60,722 bases of DNA from Luteimonas sp. 8-5. Its GTDB lineage: Bacteria; Pseudomonadota; Gammaproteobacteria; Xanthomonadales; Xanthomonadaceae. Shown piece by piece: positions 35,068-47,316 of this stretch. A program made the position numbers and the translations under genes. The DNA lies in the NCBI RefSeq assembly GCF_029763755.1, contig NZ_JARUVM010000020.1:1-60722 (forward strand). The letters are read 5' to 3'. Within the stretch, counting starts at the first letter, position 1. Each line of letters starts with the position of its first letter. The notes under the pieces were generated by a model, which searched no databases, had not been told where the DNA came from, and saw nothing but the letters and a program-made list of their open reading frames with translations.

Positions 35068-36061
35068 TTAGCGCCACAAACTCCTGATCGCCGCGACACC
35101 CTGGGCGCCATGCGCACGAGCGGTGGCGGTGTCCTCTGGGCCGAGGCCGCCGATGGCATAGATCGGCAGCGTGCAGCTCTCGCGCAGGGCCGCGAACGCC
35201 TCCCAGCCGATCCCCGGGGCCCCAGGATGGGACGGAGTCGCCTTGACCGGCCCCAGCACCGCGAAATCGCAACGCAGGCGCTCGGCGTGGGCCAAGTCGG
35301 CGGCGTCGTGGCAGGAGGCGGCGACCGGTAGCGCCGCCGGTAGCGGGCGCTGGCCCAAGCTGGCCAGTTGCGCGGCCTTGAGGTGCACCCCTACCCGCAA
35401 CTCGCGGGCCAGGGCGATGTCGCCGTTGAGTAGCACCTCGACGTCGCCGGCGCGGCACAGGGCCGCCGCATCCCGCACCAGTGCAGGCGGGGCGTTGCGC
35501 AGGTGGATCCGGCGGATGCTGTCGGTGTCGACGGCCCGCTCCAGGGCAGCCAGCCAGGCACCGTGGTCGCCATCGTCGGCGGCGGGGGTCACCAGGTAGC
35601 GGTCCGGCTGCAGCAGCGCCGCTACCACCGGCCGATCGGCGCCGGGCATGGCGTAGCTGGTGAGCTTGTGCGGCGGCACCCAGGCCAGCGCCTGGCTGTC
35701 CAGGCCCTTGGGCGTGCCCTGCCAGGCGTCGACCCGGCGCACGTCCAGCCGCAGGCGCTTGTGCGGGTAACGGCAGGGTACGGAGATCACCGCCGGCCCG
35801 ATCTCCGGGACGATGCCCAGTTCTTCGTGCAGTTCGCGCGCCAGCGCGGCTTCGGGCGTCTCGCCGGGCTCGCGCTTGCCGCCCGGGAATTCCCACAGCC
35901 CGGCCAGGTCGCGGCCCTCGGTGCGGCGGGCCAGGAGGATGCGGCCAGTGGCGTCCGCGATGACGGCCGCCATGACGTGGATGGATGGCTCGGATTCTTC
36001 GGCCGCAGCTTCCCCCGCTCCTGCCGAGTCCCGAGTCCCGAGTCCCGAGTCCCGACTTTCC

Positions 36062-36078
<17 letters not shown>
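35068..36078 (-). CDS. Nudix hydrolase (MutT-like) fused to thiamine-phosphate-synthase-like domain
   Basis: Up to 336 residues. Nudix domain first (from [20 protein letters not shown]; box [22 protein letters not shown], written in family terms GX5EX7REXXEELG), likely hydrolysing 8-oxo-dGTP; a ThiE/TenI-like TIM barrel follows (about residues 165-335, [33 protein letters not shown]). This fusion is known in proteobacteria. Start choice is open: ATG 35973 would cut the first Nudix strand, so the only upstream start, ATG 36078, is used; it overlaps secA by 17 bases and adds a repeat-coded N-terminus ([11 protein letters not shown]). Confidence 0.85.
36024..36056. repeat. CCGAGTC heptamer array at the Nudix gene start
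   Basis: Four perfect CCGAGTC units plus a partial one, starting 6-8 bases beyond the secA stop. If the ATG at 36078 is used the array is coding and, being 7 bases long per unit, any gain or loss of a unit shifts the frame. A degenerate REP-like segment (36002-36023) is adjacent. The same array is at 45833-45863. Confidence 0.88.
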
Positions 36079-38788
<2,710 letters not shown>

Positions 38789-38826
38789 TGTGTATCCGGA
38801 TGGCGGGCCGGGACCGGCCCGGAAAC

Positions 38827-38852
38827 GAAAAAGGGCGCGAGGCGCCCTTTTC
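38827..38852 (-). terminator. Intrinsic terminator of the M23 peptidase gene
   Basis: Minus-strand GAAAAGGGCGC-CTC-GCGCCCTTTTTC hairpin, 53 bases past the peptidase stop; secA starts 39 bases further on. Confidence 0.85.
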
Positions 38853-38904
38853 ACGGCAACTACGGATTGTATCGTGGAGGCGCCCCTCGAGGAATCAAGG
38901 GTGA

Positions 38905-39816
38905 CTACAGGAACTTGCGGGGGTCCACCACGCGGCCGCGATCCCAGACCTCGAAGTGGACGTGGGCCCCGGTGGAGCGGCCGGTGGAGCCGGCACGGGC
39001 CACCTGCTGGCCGGCGCGCACCAGGTCGCCGACGTGCACCAGCAGGCCGGAATTGTGCGCATAGCGGGTCACGTAACCGTTGCCATGGTCGATCTCGACG
39101 ACCTTGCCGTAGCCGGAGCGGACGCCGGCATAGCTGACCACGCCGCTGCCGACGGCCAGGACCGGATCGCCGGTGTTGGCGTGGAAATCGATGCCGCGGT
39201 GGTACTGGCTGCCGCGGCCGAAGGGATCGGCGCGGCGGCCGAAGCGCGAGGTGATGTAGCTGCCGGCGATCGGCGTGCGCGACGGCATGGCCTCGCGGTC
39301 GAGCTTCTGGTTGAACAGCAGCGACTCGAGCACCGACAGCTGTGCACCGGAGGCGTCGAACTGGGTGTCGAGCTGGTCGAGGCTGGCGCGCAGCTCGGCC
39401 GACGGCATGTCGCGGACCGGGCCTTCGCCGCCCACGCCCACTGGCGCCTGGAAGTCGAACTCGCCGTCGTCGAACTTGCCCACGTGGGCCAGGCGCTCGC
39501 CCAGCGCATTGAGGCGGTTGGCCTGGGCCTGCAGCTCGCCGACGCGCGCGGCCAGGGCATTGATCTCCTGCTGGGCCTGGCGCTGCACCGCGACCAGCTG
39601 CTCCTGCTGCTCGGCGGCATGCGCCTGCAGCATCGTGACCTGGGCGAAACCGACGCCCGTCCGCGCGCCGGCGCCCAGCGCTATGCCCGCGGCCAGCAGC
39701 ACGGTTGCGGCGACCAGCGGCTGGCGCGAGGCGACCGCGCCCGCATGGTCGACGGCGTGCCCGATGCGGGTGCGCAGGTTGGCGATCAAGTTGTGCAACG
39801 GGTTGTGTAAAGTCAT
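38905..39816 (-). CDS. M23 family peptidoglycan endopeptidase
   Basis: 303 residues: one N-terminal membrane segment (about 33-55), a coiled coil (about 65-115, [20 protein letters not shown]), and a C-terminal LytM/M23 domain with zinc motifs HRGIDF (HxxxD) and HVHFE (HxH), plus [20 protein letters not shown]. Both motifs are complete, so it can be an active DD-endopeptidase acting in the periplasm. Its start codon lies only 3 bases from the start of the divergent dciA gene. Confidence 0.92.
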   Translation of the reverse strand: MTLHNPLHNLIANLRTRIGHAVDHAGAVASRQPLVAATVLLAAGIALGAGARTGVGFAQVTMLQAHAAEQQEQLVAVQRQAQQEINALAARVGELQAQANRLNALGERLAHVGKFDDGEFDFQAPVGVGGEGPVRDMPSAELRASLDQLDTQFDASGAQLSVLESLLFNQKLDREAMPSRTPIAGSYITSRFGRRADPFGRGSQYHRGIDFHANTGDPVLAVGSGVVSYAGVRSGYGKVVEIDHGNGYVTRYAHNSGLLVHVGDLVRAGQQVARAGSTGRSTGAHVHFEVWDRGRVVDPRKFL

Positions 39817-39819
39817 GCG

Positions 39820-40257
39820 ATGTCCAAGTCCGAGCGCTCCACGCGCCCTGCTGGCCCGCAAAAAGCCCTCGATGCGCTCTTTGCCGGCAGTACCGCCGAT
39901 CCCTTGCGCCGGGCCCTCTGGCTCGACGCCCTGGAACAGCGGCTGCGTCCCCACCTGCCTCCTTCCGTCGCCGCGCACGCGAGGTTCGCGAACGTGGAAG
40001 GCGCCAGGCTGGTATTCCTCGTCGATTCGCCGGTCTGGCGGGCGCGCCTGCGCCTCGCTTCGGCCGAGCTCCTCGACGCAGCCCGTGTCGTGGGGCTGCA
40101 ATGCGACGAGGTCGTGGTCAAGACCGCGACTTCGCCGCTGTGGCCGGATCCTCCGGCCCCTCGCCGCCCCATCCCGCTGTCGGCAGCCACGCGCGAAGCC
40201 CTGGCTGCCGCACTGGCGTCCCTGGAGGAGGGTCCGGCCGGCGACGGGCAATCCTAA
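39820..40257 (+). CDS. dciA: DciA (DUF721), replicative helicase loader/operator
   Basis: 145-residue DUF721 protein. The N-terminal KH-like domain (about 10-110: [50 protein letters not shown]) is characteristic; the C-terminal tail is disordered-looking. DciA is the ancestral bacterial DnaB helicase operator in lineages without DnaC, so its presence fits this family. TAAAGT (39808-39813) ends 6 bases before the ATG, which suggests a leaderless message read out of the divergent peptidase gene's start. Confidence 0.88.
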   Translation: MSKSERSTRPAGPQKALDALFAGSTADPLRRALWLDALEQRLRPHLPPSVAAHARFANVEGARLVFLVDSPVWRARLRLASAELLDAARVVGLQCDEVVVKTATSPLWPDPPAPRRPIPLSAATREALAAALASLEEGPAGDGQS

Positions 40258-40373
40258 CGGGTCAAGGGGACGTGAAAAGTTAAGCAAGCCCGCGATTTCG
40301 TTAAGAAATCGTTAGCGAAATGAATCGCAGCAGGTCGGACGCGGCGACAGTGCGCCGGAGTGTGACGGGCGTC

Positions 40374-41288
40374 TCAGGTTGCGGCTGCGGCCGCGCCTAC
40401 ATAGGAAGCCGGGGCCTGGGCCGGATCCTCGAAGGTCACCTCTTCCCAGGCGGACTGCTCGGACAGCAGGGCGCGGACCAGCTTGTTGTTCAGGGCGTGG
40501 CCCGACTTGTGCGCCTCGTAGGCGCCGATGATCGGGTGGCCGGCCAGGTACAGGTCGCCCACCGCGTCGAGGATCTTGTGGCGCACGAATTCGTCGGCGT
40601 AGCGCAGGCCGTCGTCGTTGAGCACCCGGAATTCGTCAAGGACGATGGCGTTGTCCATCGAGCCGCCCAGGCCCAGGTTCCGCTCGCGCATGAACTCCAG
40701 GTCGCGCATGAAGCCGAAGGTGCGGGCGCGGCTGACTTCCCTGATGTAGGTCTCGGCCGAGAACTCGACCACCGCCCGCGACTGCGCGGTCGGGATGGCC
40801 GGGTGGTTGAACTCGACGGTGAAGTCGAGCTTGAAGCCGTCGTGGGGCACGAACCGGGCGACCTTGTCGCCGTCGCGGACCTCGACCGGATGCTTGATGC
40901 GGATGAAGCGCTTGGGCGCGGCCTGGTCGACCAGGCCCGCCGACTGCAGCAGGAACACGAACGGACCGGCCGAGCCGTCCATGATCGGTACCTCGGCCGC
41001 GGACAGCTCGACATAGGCGTTGTCGATACCCAGGCCGGCGAAGGCCGACATCAGGTGCTCGATGGTCATCACCCTGGCCTCGCCGACCGACAGGCCGGTG
41101 CAGAGCATGGTCTCGGTGACCAGCTCGGCGTCCGCCTTGATGTCCACCGCCGGATCCAGGTCCACCCTGCGGAACACGATGCCGGTGTCGGCGGCAGCCG
41201 GGCGCAGGGTCAGGTAGACCTTCTCGCCGCTGTGCAGGCCGACGCCGGTGGCGCGGATGACATTCTTGAGGGTGCGCTGGGGAAGCAT
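40374..41288 (-). CDS. lpxC: UDP-3-O-acyl-N-acetylglucosamine deacetylase
   Basis: 304-residue zinc deacetylase, the committed step of lipid A synthesis. Seen: [20 protein letters not shown] start, zinc ligand His in [34 protein letters not shown], and [14 protein letters not shown] carrying the other His/Asp ligands. TAAACT (41299-41304) ends 10 bases before the start, a possible -10 giving a very short leader. The 116-base gap before the convergent dciA stop holds only a 7-bp inverted repeat (40293-40311) with no T tract. Confidence 0.97.
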   Translation of the reverse strand: MLPQRTLKNVIRATGVGLHSGEKVYLTLRPAAADTGIVFRRVDLDPAVDIKADAELVTETMLCTGLSVGEARVMTIEHLMSAFAGLGIDNAYVELSAAEVPIMDGSAGPFVFLLQSAGLVDQAAPKRFIRIKHPVEVRDGDKVARFVPHDGFKLDFTVEFNHPAIPTAQSRAVVEFSAETYIREVSRARTFGFMRDLEFMRERNLGLGGSMDNAIVLDEFRVLNDDGLRYADEFVRHKILDAVGDLYLAGHPIIGAYEAHKSGHALNNKLVRALLSEQSAWEEVTFEDPAQAPASYVGAAAAAT

Positions 41289-41336
41289 CAGGACGCGGAG
41301 TTTACTCCTCGGAAGCCTGAACCTGAACAGAAGAAA

Positions 41337-41429
41337 CCAAAAAGGGGACGGAGGTAATTAAATGCCCCGCGGTTCACATCCGACGCGAAGGGGACGGAGG
41401 CATTTAATTACCTCCGTCCCCTTTTTTGG
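41337..41429. repeat. GGGGACGGAGGTAATTAA palindrome with long centre (copy C)
   Basis: Arms 41337-41366 and 41399-41429 are complementary (CCAAAAAGGGGACGGAGG... to AATGCC; five A against six T), with a 32-base centre that contains a further AAGGGGACGGAGG. The arms share the first 25 bases with copies A and B but end in ATGCC rather than GCGC. It starts 48 bases upstream of lpxC and ends 3 bases before the ftsZ stop, so it is the terminator of the dcw transcript. Confidence 0.88.
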
Positions 41430-41432
41430 TGC

Positions 41433-42689
41433 TCAGTCGGCCTGGCGGCGGAGGAACGCCGGGATGTCCAGGTAGCTGCTGTCGCCGCCGAAGTCGGCCA
41501 CCGGCGGGGTCGCGGCCTCGCTGGCGGCACCGGCGGCGGAGCCGCTGCGGCCACGCAGGGCCGAGGCGATGCCGTTGCCCGGGGTATACGGATCGGCGAC
41601 CTCGTCGATCAGCATCCCGGTGGTGCCGTCGCGCTTGCCCTGGTTGTGGATCAGCTGCACCTGCGGGCGACGGCCGGTCTCGCGGCCGTAATCGCGGTCG
41701 TCGGCGCGTACCGTCTGCCGCGCGACCGCGCGGTTGAGGCCGGTGGCGACCACGGTGACGCGGACGTCGTCCTGCATGTCCGGGTCGAGCACGGTGCCGA
41801 TGACCACGGTCGCATCCTCGCTGGCGAAGTTCTCCACCGTGCGGCCGACCTCGTCGAACTCGGCCATGGTGAAGTCCGGGCCCGCGGTGATGTTGACCAG
41901 GATGCCGTTGGCGCCGGCCAGGTTGACGTCGTCGAGCAGCGGGTTCTGGATCGCCGACTCGGCGGCGGCCTGCGCGCGGTCGTCGCCGCGTGCGTGGCCG
42001 GTACCCATCATCGCCAGGCCCATCTCGCTCATCACTGTGCGCACGTCGGCGAAGTCGACGTTGATCAGGCCCGGGCGCACGATCAGGTCGGCGATGCCCT
42101 GCACGGCGCCGAGCAGCACGTCGTTGGCCGCGCGGAACGCCTGGATCATGGTCGCGTTGCGGCCCAGCACGGTGATCAGCTTCTCGTTCGGGATCGTGAT
42201 CAGCGAATCGCAGTGCTGGCTCAGCTCGTCGATGCCCTTGAGCGCGACCTGCATGCGCCGGCGGCCTTCGAACGGGAACGGCTTGGTGACCACGGCCACC
42301 GTGAGAATGCCCATCTCCTTGGCCAGCTGCGCCACCACCGGCGCCGCGCCGGTACCGGTGCCGCCGCCCATGCCGGCGGTGATGAACACCATGTCGGCGC
42401 CCTGCAGCGCATCCATGATCTTCTCGCGGTCCTCGAGCGCGGCCTGGCGGCCGACTTCCGGGTTCGCACCCGCGCCCAGGCCCTTGGTGACGTTGCCGCC
42501 GAGCTGCAGCTGCAGCTTGGCGCCGCAGTTCTTGATCGCCTGCGCGTCGGTGTTGGCGGTGATGAACTCCACCCCGTCGACGCTGCTGCTGACCATGTGC
42601 GCCACGGCATTGCCGCCACCGCCGCCCACGCCGACCACCTTGATGACCGCGTTCGGGGCCATTTTTTCAACCAGCTCGAAATGTGCCAT
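41433..42689 (-). CDS. ftsZ: Cell division GTPase FtsZ
   Basis: 418-residue tubulin homologue that forms the Z ring. [18 protein letters not shown], the GTP signature GGGTGTG in [13 protein letters not shown], synergy loop [15 protein letters not shown], a Gln/Arg-rich linker (about 320-400) and the C-terminal peptide [12 protein letters not shown] for FtsA/ZipA binding. Unlike the rest of the dcw genes it is separated from the upstream gene (ftsA) by 217 bases that hold a GGGAATG-type repeat. Confidence 0.98.
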   Translation of the reverse strand: MAHFELVEKMAPNAVIKVVGVGGGGGNAVAHMVSSSVDGVEFITANTDAQAIKNCGAKLQLQLGGNVTKGLGAGANPEVGRQAALEDREKIMDALQGADMVFITAGMGGGTGTGAAPVVAQLAKEMGILTVAVVTKPFPFEGRRRMQVALKGIDELSQHCDSLITIPNEKLITVLGRNATMIQAFRAANDVLLGAVQGIADLIVRPGLINVDFADVRTVMSEMGLAMMGTGHARGDDRAQAAAESAIQNPLLDDVNLAGANGILVNITAGPDFTMAEFDEVGRTVENFASEDATVVIGTVLDPDMQDDVRVTVVATGLNRAVARQTVRADDRDYGRETGRRPQVQLIHNQGKRDGTTGMLIDEVADPYTPGNGIASALRGRSGSAAGAASEAATPPVADFGGDSSYLDIPAFLRRQAD

Positions 42690-42735
42690 GACTTTGTCCT
42701 CTTTTATCGGGGTTTTTTAGTTATGTGGTGCTTTG

Positions 42736-42898
42736 ACGAGCGGGAGTGGGGAATGGGGAATGAGGGGAATGGTTGGGTCCTCGCTACCCATTGCTTCGTC
42801 CCGGATCGGGGCTTTCACTGAAATTTTCGTCATCGTCGTTTCCTTCGTGCGCCTCGCACGACCCATTCCCCATTCCCTATTCCCCATTCCCGCTTCTG
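42736..42898. repeat. Inverted GGGAATG-word repeat between ftsA and ftsZ (copy 2)
   Basis: Left block about 42740-42775 (GTGGGGAATGGGGAATGAGG), right block about 42860-42894 (CCCATTCCCCATTCCCTATT), separated by about 85 bases. It can form a long hairpin in the only sizeable gap of the dcw cluster. Confidence 0.75.
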
Positions 42899-42906
42899 CG
42901 TCTTCA

Positions 42907-44142
42907 TCAGAACTCCCCCCGGTACCAATTCTTCAGCTTCGAGAGAAAACTCCCGGCGCGACCGGCGCGCAGGACCGGCCGCCGGGGGTTCTCGATCTGG
43001 CTGCCCATCAGCAGCAGCCCCACGCCGGTGGCGTGGACGGGGTTGTTGACCACTTCGCCCAGGCCGGTGACGTGCTGCGGCACGCCCACGCGCACCGGCA
43101 TCTGCAACATCTCCTCGGCCAGTTCGACCACGCCTTCCATCTTCGAGGCGCCGCCGGTGAGCACCATGCCGGCGCGCACCAGTTCCTCGAAGCCGGACCG
43201 GCGCAGCTCGGCCTGCACCATCTCGAAGATTTCCTCGTAGCGGCCCTGCACGGCCTGGGCGAGCGCATGCCGCGGCAGGCGCCGCGGCGGGCGGTCGCCG
43301 ACGCTGGGCACCTGGATCGATTCCTCGGCCGTGGCCAGCTGCGCCAGCGCGCAGGCATAACGCACCTTGATCTGCTCGGCCTCGGGCGTGGGCGTGCGCA
43401 GCATGTGCGCGATGTCGTTGGTGACGTGGTCGCCGGCGATCGGCAGCGATGCGGTATGGCTGATCGCGCCCTGCACGAACACCGCCAGGTCGGTCGTGCC
43501 CGCGCCGATGTCGACCAGGACCACGCCCAGCTCGCGTTCGTCGGCGGTGAGCACGGCCGTAGCCGAGGCCAGCGACGACAGGATCAGGTCGTCAACCTGC
43601 AAGGCGCAGCGCTGCACGCACTTGCTGATGTTGGCCGCGGCCGACTGCGCGCACACCACCAGGTGCGCGTGCACTTCCAGGCGCACGCCGGTCATGCCGA
43701 CGGGGTTGCGGATGCCTTCCTGTGAGTCGTCGAGCACGTACTCGCGCGGGATCGCGTGCAGGATCTTCTGGTCGGCCGGGATCGCCACGGCCTTGGCCGC
43801 CTCGAGCACCCGGTCCAGGTCGGCCCACGTAACCTCGCCGTCGCGGATCGGGACGATGCCCGGCGAGTTGCGGCACTGCACGTGGTTGCCGGAGATCGAC
43901 GCGTAGACCGAGCTGATCTCGCAGCCGGCCATCAGTTCGGCTTCCTCCACGGCGCGCTGGATCGACTGCACCGTCGACTCGATGTCGACGACGACGCCGC
44001 GCTTGAGCCCGCGCGATTCGTGCGAGCCGATGCCGATGACCTCGATCGGGTTGCCCGGCGAGTACTCGCCCACCAGCGCCACCACCTTGGAGGTGCCGAT
44101 GTCGAGGCCGACGATGAGTGCCTTGTCGCCTTTGCGGTTCAT
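42907..44142 (-). CDS. ftsA: Cell division protein FtsA
   Basis: 411-residue actin-like protein that tethers FtsZ to the membrane. Phosphate-binding LIVGLDIGTSKVVALVGEY, ELGVVLVDIGAGTTDLAVF, adenosine-binding VLTGGASKMEGV and the C-terminal amphipathic helix GSFLSKLKNWYRGEF. Starts with a 4-base overlap with ftsQ. Confidence 0.97.
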   Translation of the reverse strand: MNRKGDKALIVGLDIGTSKVVALVGEYSPGNPIEVIGIGSHESRGLKRGVVVDIESTVQSIQRAVEEAELMAGCEISSVYASISGNHVQCRNSPGIVPIRDGEVTWADLDRVLEAAKAVAIPADQKILHAIPREYVLDDSQEGIRNPVGMTGVRLEVHAHLVVCAQSAAANISKCVQRCALQVDDLILSSLASATAVLTADERELGVVLVDIGAGTTDLAVFVQGAISHTASLPIAGDHVTNDIAHMLRTPTPEAEQIKVRYACALAQLATAEESIQVPSVGDRPPRRLPRHALAQAVQGRYEEIFEMVQAELRRSGFEELVRAGMVLTGGASKMEGVVELAEEMLQMPVRVGVPQHVTGLGEVVNNPVHATGVGLLLMGSQIENPRRPVLRAGRAGSFLSKLKNWYRGEF

Positions 44143-44876
44143 GACTGTGCGGGGTCTCCCCAGGTAAGCGCGAATCCATTGGTGTAGCGGAGGTCGGCGC
44201 GCAGCAGCGCCTCGTCGCGGCGCTGCGCGAGCAGCCGCGGCAGCAGCCGGGCGAAACGGGCCATGCGCAGGCGCGCCTCGCGGCTGCCGACCACCACCTC
44301 GATGCCGTCGTCGAGTTGCAGGCGCCAGCTGCCGCGGCGGTCCAGCGACATCGCGCGCACGTCGATGCCGGCAGGTGCGAACAGCTCGCGCGACTCGCCG
44401 TACAGCGCCATCACCGCGTTCTCCTGGCCTGCCGGGCCATCGAGCTGCGGCAACGACTTCGGCACATCGATGCCCTCGACCGGGAACAACTTGCCTTCCT
44501 CGGACAAGACTCGATCGGCGCCCCAGCGCGCGAACGGACGGTGTTCGACCACCGTGACCTCTAGCACGTCGGGCCAGCGCTTGCGCACCTCGGCGTGCTC
44601 GACCCAGGCCAGGTCGGTGACGGCCACCTGGGCGTCGTCCAGGCGCACCGCGAAGAAGCCGCGCTGCGCATACGGCAGGAGCACGCGGCGCAGTTCCGCG
44701 GCGTCGACCCGCTGCAGCTGTCCGTTGACGCGCAGGGTGCGCAGCGGCCAGCGCTCGGCACCGATCCAGCCGTTGACCACGGCCACTACCGGCAGCGCGA
44801 CCAGCACCAGCGCCAGCGTCCACACCGCCACGCGCAGCGCGGTGCTGTCGAGCACGCCCCTGACGATGCCGTTCAT
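44139..44876 (-). CDS. ftsQ: Cell division protein FtsQ
   Basis: 245-residue divisome protein: cytoplasmic tail, one membrane segment (about 16-38), POTRA domain ([20 protein letters not shown], about 45-115) and beta domain (about 120-240). It bridges early division proteins to FtsB/FtsL. Overlaps both neighbours by 4 bases. Confidence 0.95.
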   Translation of the reverse strand: MNGIVRGVLDSTALRVAVWTLALVLVALPVVAVVNGWIGAERWPLRTLRVNGQLQRVDAAELRRVLLPYAQRGFFAVRLDDAQVAVTDLAWVEHAEVRKRWPDVLEVTVVEHRPFARWGADRVLSEEGKLFPVEGIDVPKSLPQLDGPAGQENAVMALYGESRELFAPAGIDVRAMSLDRRGSWRLQLDDGIEVVVGSREARLRMARFARLLPRLLAQRRDEALLRADLRYTNGFALTWGDPAQS

Positions 44877-45868
44877 GGCGCACGCTCCACGGTCTGCTCG
44901 AGGATGCGCCAGCACAGTTCCTCGAAGGACACGCCGAACGCGGCCGCGGACTTGGGCATCAGCGAATGGCTGGTCATGCCCGGCGCGGTATTGGCTTCCA
45001 GCAGCCAGTTGCGGCCGTCGCCGTCGCGCATGAAGTCGACGCGGGCCCAGCCGCGCAGGTCGAGCGCGGCGTAGGCACGCTCGGCCATCTGCTGCGCCTC
45101 GAGCTCGCCGGCTTCGTCCAGGCCGGGGCAGATGTACTGGGTGTCGTCGGCCAGGTACTTGGCGTTGTAGTCGTACCAGGTGCCCTTGGGCACGATGTGG
45201 ATCGTGGCCAGGGCGATGCCGTCGAGCACGCCGATGGTGTACTCGCCGCCGCCGCGCTCGTCGCCTTCGATCAGCTGTTCGACCAGCAGTTCGCCTGGAT
45301 AGGCGGCGGCAAGCGCGACCGCCTCGTCCAGGCCGGCCTCGTCGTAGACGCGGCTGACGCCGACGCTCGAACCTTCGCTCGCAGGCTTGACGATCACCGG
45401 CAGGCCGAGCTCGCGTGCCGCGGCGTGCACGTCGCCGCCGCGCGCCAGGCGCACGTAGCGCGGCGTCGGCAGGCCCAGCGACAACCACACCTGCTTGCTG
45501 CGGATCTTGTCCATCGACAGCGCGCTGCCGAGCACGCCGGAGCCGGTGTAAGGCACGCCCAGCGCTTCCAGCAGGCCCTGCAGGGTGCCGTCCTCGCCAC
45601 CGCCCTTGTTGCCATGCAGGATGTTGAACACGCGGTCGAAGTGCCTGGCCTGCAGTTCGCGGACCAGGTTGGGAATGCCGTCGACCGCATCGGCGCGCAC
45701 GCCGCGCGCGCGCAGCGCGTTGAGCACGTTGCGGCCCGAATCCAGCGACACCTCGCGCTCGGCGCTGGTGCCGCCCATCAGCACGGCGACATGCCCGAAC
45801 ACGGCCGGGTCGGTGACGCGCAGCGGCGGCAACCGAGTCCCGAGTCCCGAGTCCCGAGTCCCGCTCAT
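44873..45868 (-). CDS. ddlB: D-alanine--D-alanine ligase
   Basis: 331-residue ATP-grasp ligase making D-Ala-D-Ala. [75 protein letters not shown]. The ATG at 45866-45868 overlaps the murC stop by 4 bases; with it codons 3-13 ([11 protein letters not shown]) are written by the heptamer array 45833-45863, an extension absent from the family core. A later GTG before [11 protein letters not shown] could be an alternative start. Confidence 0.95.
   Translation of the reverse strand: MSGTRDSGLGTRLPPLRVTDPAVFGHVAVLMGGTSAEREVSLDSGRNVLNALRARGVRADAVDGIPNLVRELQARHFDRVFNILHGNKGGGEDGTLQGLLEALGVPYTGSGVLGSALSMDKIRSKQVWLSLGLPTPRYVRLARGGDVHAAARELGLPVIVKPASEGSSVGVSRVYDEAGLDEAVALAAAYPGELLVEQLIEGDERGGGEYTIGVLDGIALATIHIVPKGTWYDYNAKYLADDTQYICPGLDEAGELEAQQMAERAYAALDLRGWARVDFMRDGDGRNWLLEANTAPGMTSHSLMPKSAAAFGVSFEELCWRILEQTVERAP
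45833..45863. repeat. CCGAGTC heptamer array in the ddlB start
   Basis: Four perfect CCGAGTC units plus CCG, lying within the first 12 codons of ddlB. The unit is not a multiple of three, so a change in copy number would put the start out of frame with the enzyme. Same unit and same copy number as at 36024-36056. Confidence 0.9.
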
Positions 45869-47316
45869 TTCGCCCCCTCGAAGCCATGCGTCGCCAATTG
45901 CTGCGCAAGCTGCCCGATGTCCCCTGCCCCCATCACCAGCAGCAGGTCGTCGTCGCGCAGGATGTCGGCCAGCACTTCCGGCAGGTCGGCGGCGGCATTG
46001 ACCACCACCGGATCGACGCGCCCGCGGGTGCGGATGGCGCGAGCGAGCGAACGCGCATCGGCGCCTGCGATCGGCGCTTCGCCGGCCGGATAGACCTCGG
46101 TCAGCACCAGCGCATCGACGCTCGACAGTACGCCGGCGAAGTCGTCGAACAGGTCGCGGGTGCGGGTGTAGCGGTGCGGCTGGAACGCGACGACCAAGCG
46201 CTTGTCGGGCCAGCCGCCGCGGGCCGCGGCGAACACCGCCTCCAGCTCCTTCGGATGGTGGCCGTAGTCGTCGACGAGCTGTACGGTCGCGCCGGACGGC
46301 GTGGTGAGCCGCGCCAGCAGGTTGAAGCGGCGGCCGATGCCTTCGAACTTCTTCAGCGCGCGCGCGATCGCGTCCGCGCCCACGCCCAGCTGCCAGCCCA
46401 CCGCGGCCGCGGCCAACGAATTGAGCACGTTGTGGCGGCCCGGCAGCGCCAGTTCCACCCGGGTGCGGCTGCCGTCGGGCAGGCGCAGCACGTAGCGCAT
46501 GCAGGCGCCTTCCTGGCGCACGTCCTCGGCACGCACGTCCGCGCCGTCGGAGAACCCGTAGGTCATGACGTGGCGCGAAGTGTCGTCGGCCAGCGCGGCG
46601 ACTTCGGGGTCGTCGATGCACAGCACCGCCAGACCGTAGAACGGCAGCCGGTGCAGGAACTCGGCGAACGCGGCCTGGACGCGGGCGAAATCGCCGCCGT
46701 AATTCTCGAGATGATCGGCGTCGATGTTGGTGACGATGGCCACCAACGGATCCAGGCGCAGGAAGCTGCCGTCGCTCTCGTCGGCTTCGGCCACCAGCCA
46801 GTCGCCGCCGCCCAGGCGCGCGTTCGCGCCCGCGGCAAGGAGCTTGCCGCCGATGACGAAAGTCGGATCCAGCCCGCCCTCGCCCAGCACGCTGGCCAGC
46901 AGCGAGGTGGTGGTGGTCTTGCCGTGGGTGCCGGCGACCGCGATCCCGCGGCGGAAGCGCATCAGCTCGGCCAGCATCTCGGCGCGCGGCACCACCGGGA
47001 TGCGGAGCGCGTGCGCCTCGGCCAGTTCCGGGTTGTCGCGCTTGATCGCGCTGGAGACGACCACGCAGTCGGCGCCCTGCACGTGTGCGGCCACGTGGCC
47101 GCGGTGGATCGTCGCGCCCAGCGAAGCGAGGCGGCGGGTCACCGCGTTGTCGGCGTTGTCCGAGCCGGAGACTTCGTAGCCCAGGGTGCAAAGCACTTCC
47201 GCTATGCCGCTCATGCCGACACCGCCGATGCCGACGAAGTGCACGCGGGTGGCCTTGCCGTCGAGGCCGGTACGGGCGATGTCGCGGCTGGCGAACAGGC
47301 GGCGCAGGTCGTTCAT
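45865..47316 (-). CDS. murC: UDP-N-acetylmuramate--L-alanine ligase
   Basis: 483-residue Mur ligase adding L-Ala to UDP-MurNAc. [20 protein letters not shown] Rossmann start, ATP loop [32 protein letters not shown], and [23 protein letters not shown] at 47314-47316 overlaps murG by 4 bases. Confidence 0.97.
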   Translation of the reverse strand: MNDLRRLFASRDIARTGLDGKATRVHFVGIGGVGMSGIAEVLCTLGYEVSGSDNADNAVTRRLASLGATIHRGHVAAHVQGADCVVVSSAIKRDNPELAEAHALRIPVVPRAEMLAELMRFRRGIAVAGTHGKTTTTSLLASVLGEGGLDPTFVIGGKLLAAGANARLGGGDWLVAEADESDGSFLRLDPLVAIVTNIDADHLENYGGDFARVQAAFAEFLHRLPFYGLAVLCIDDPEVAALADDTSRHVMTYGFSDGADVRAEDVRQEGACMRYVLRLPDGSRTRVELALPGRHNVLNSLAAAAVGWQLGVGADAIARALKKFEGIGRRFNLLARLTTPSGATVQLVDDYGHHPKELEAVFAAARGGWPDKRLVVAFQPHRYTRTRDLFDDFAGVLSSVDALVLTEVYPAGEAPIAGADARSLARAIRTRGRVDPVVVNAAADLPEVLADILRDDDLLLVMGAGDIGQLAQQLATHGFEGAK

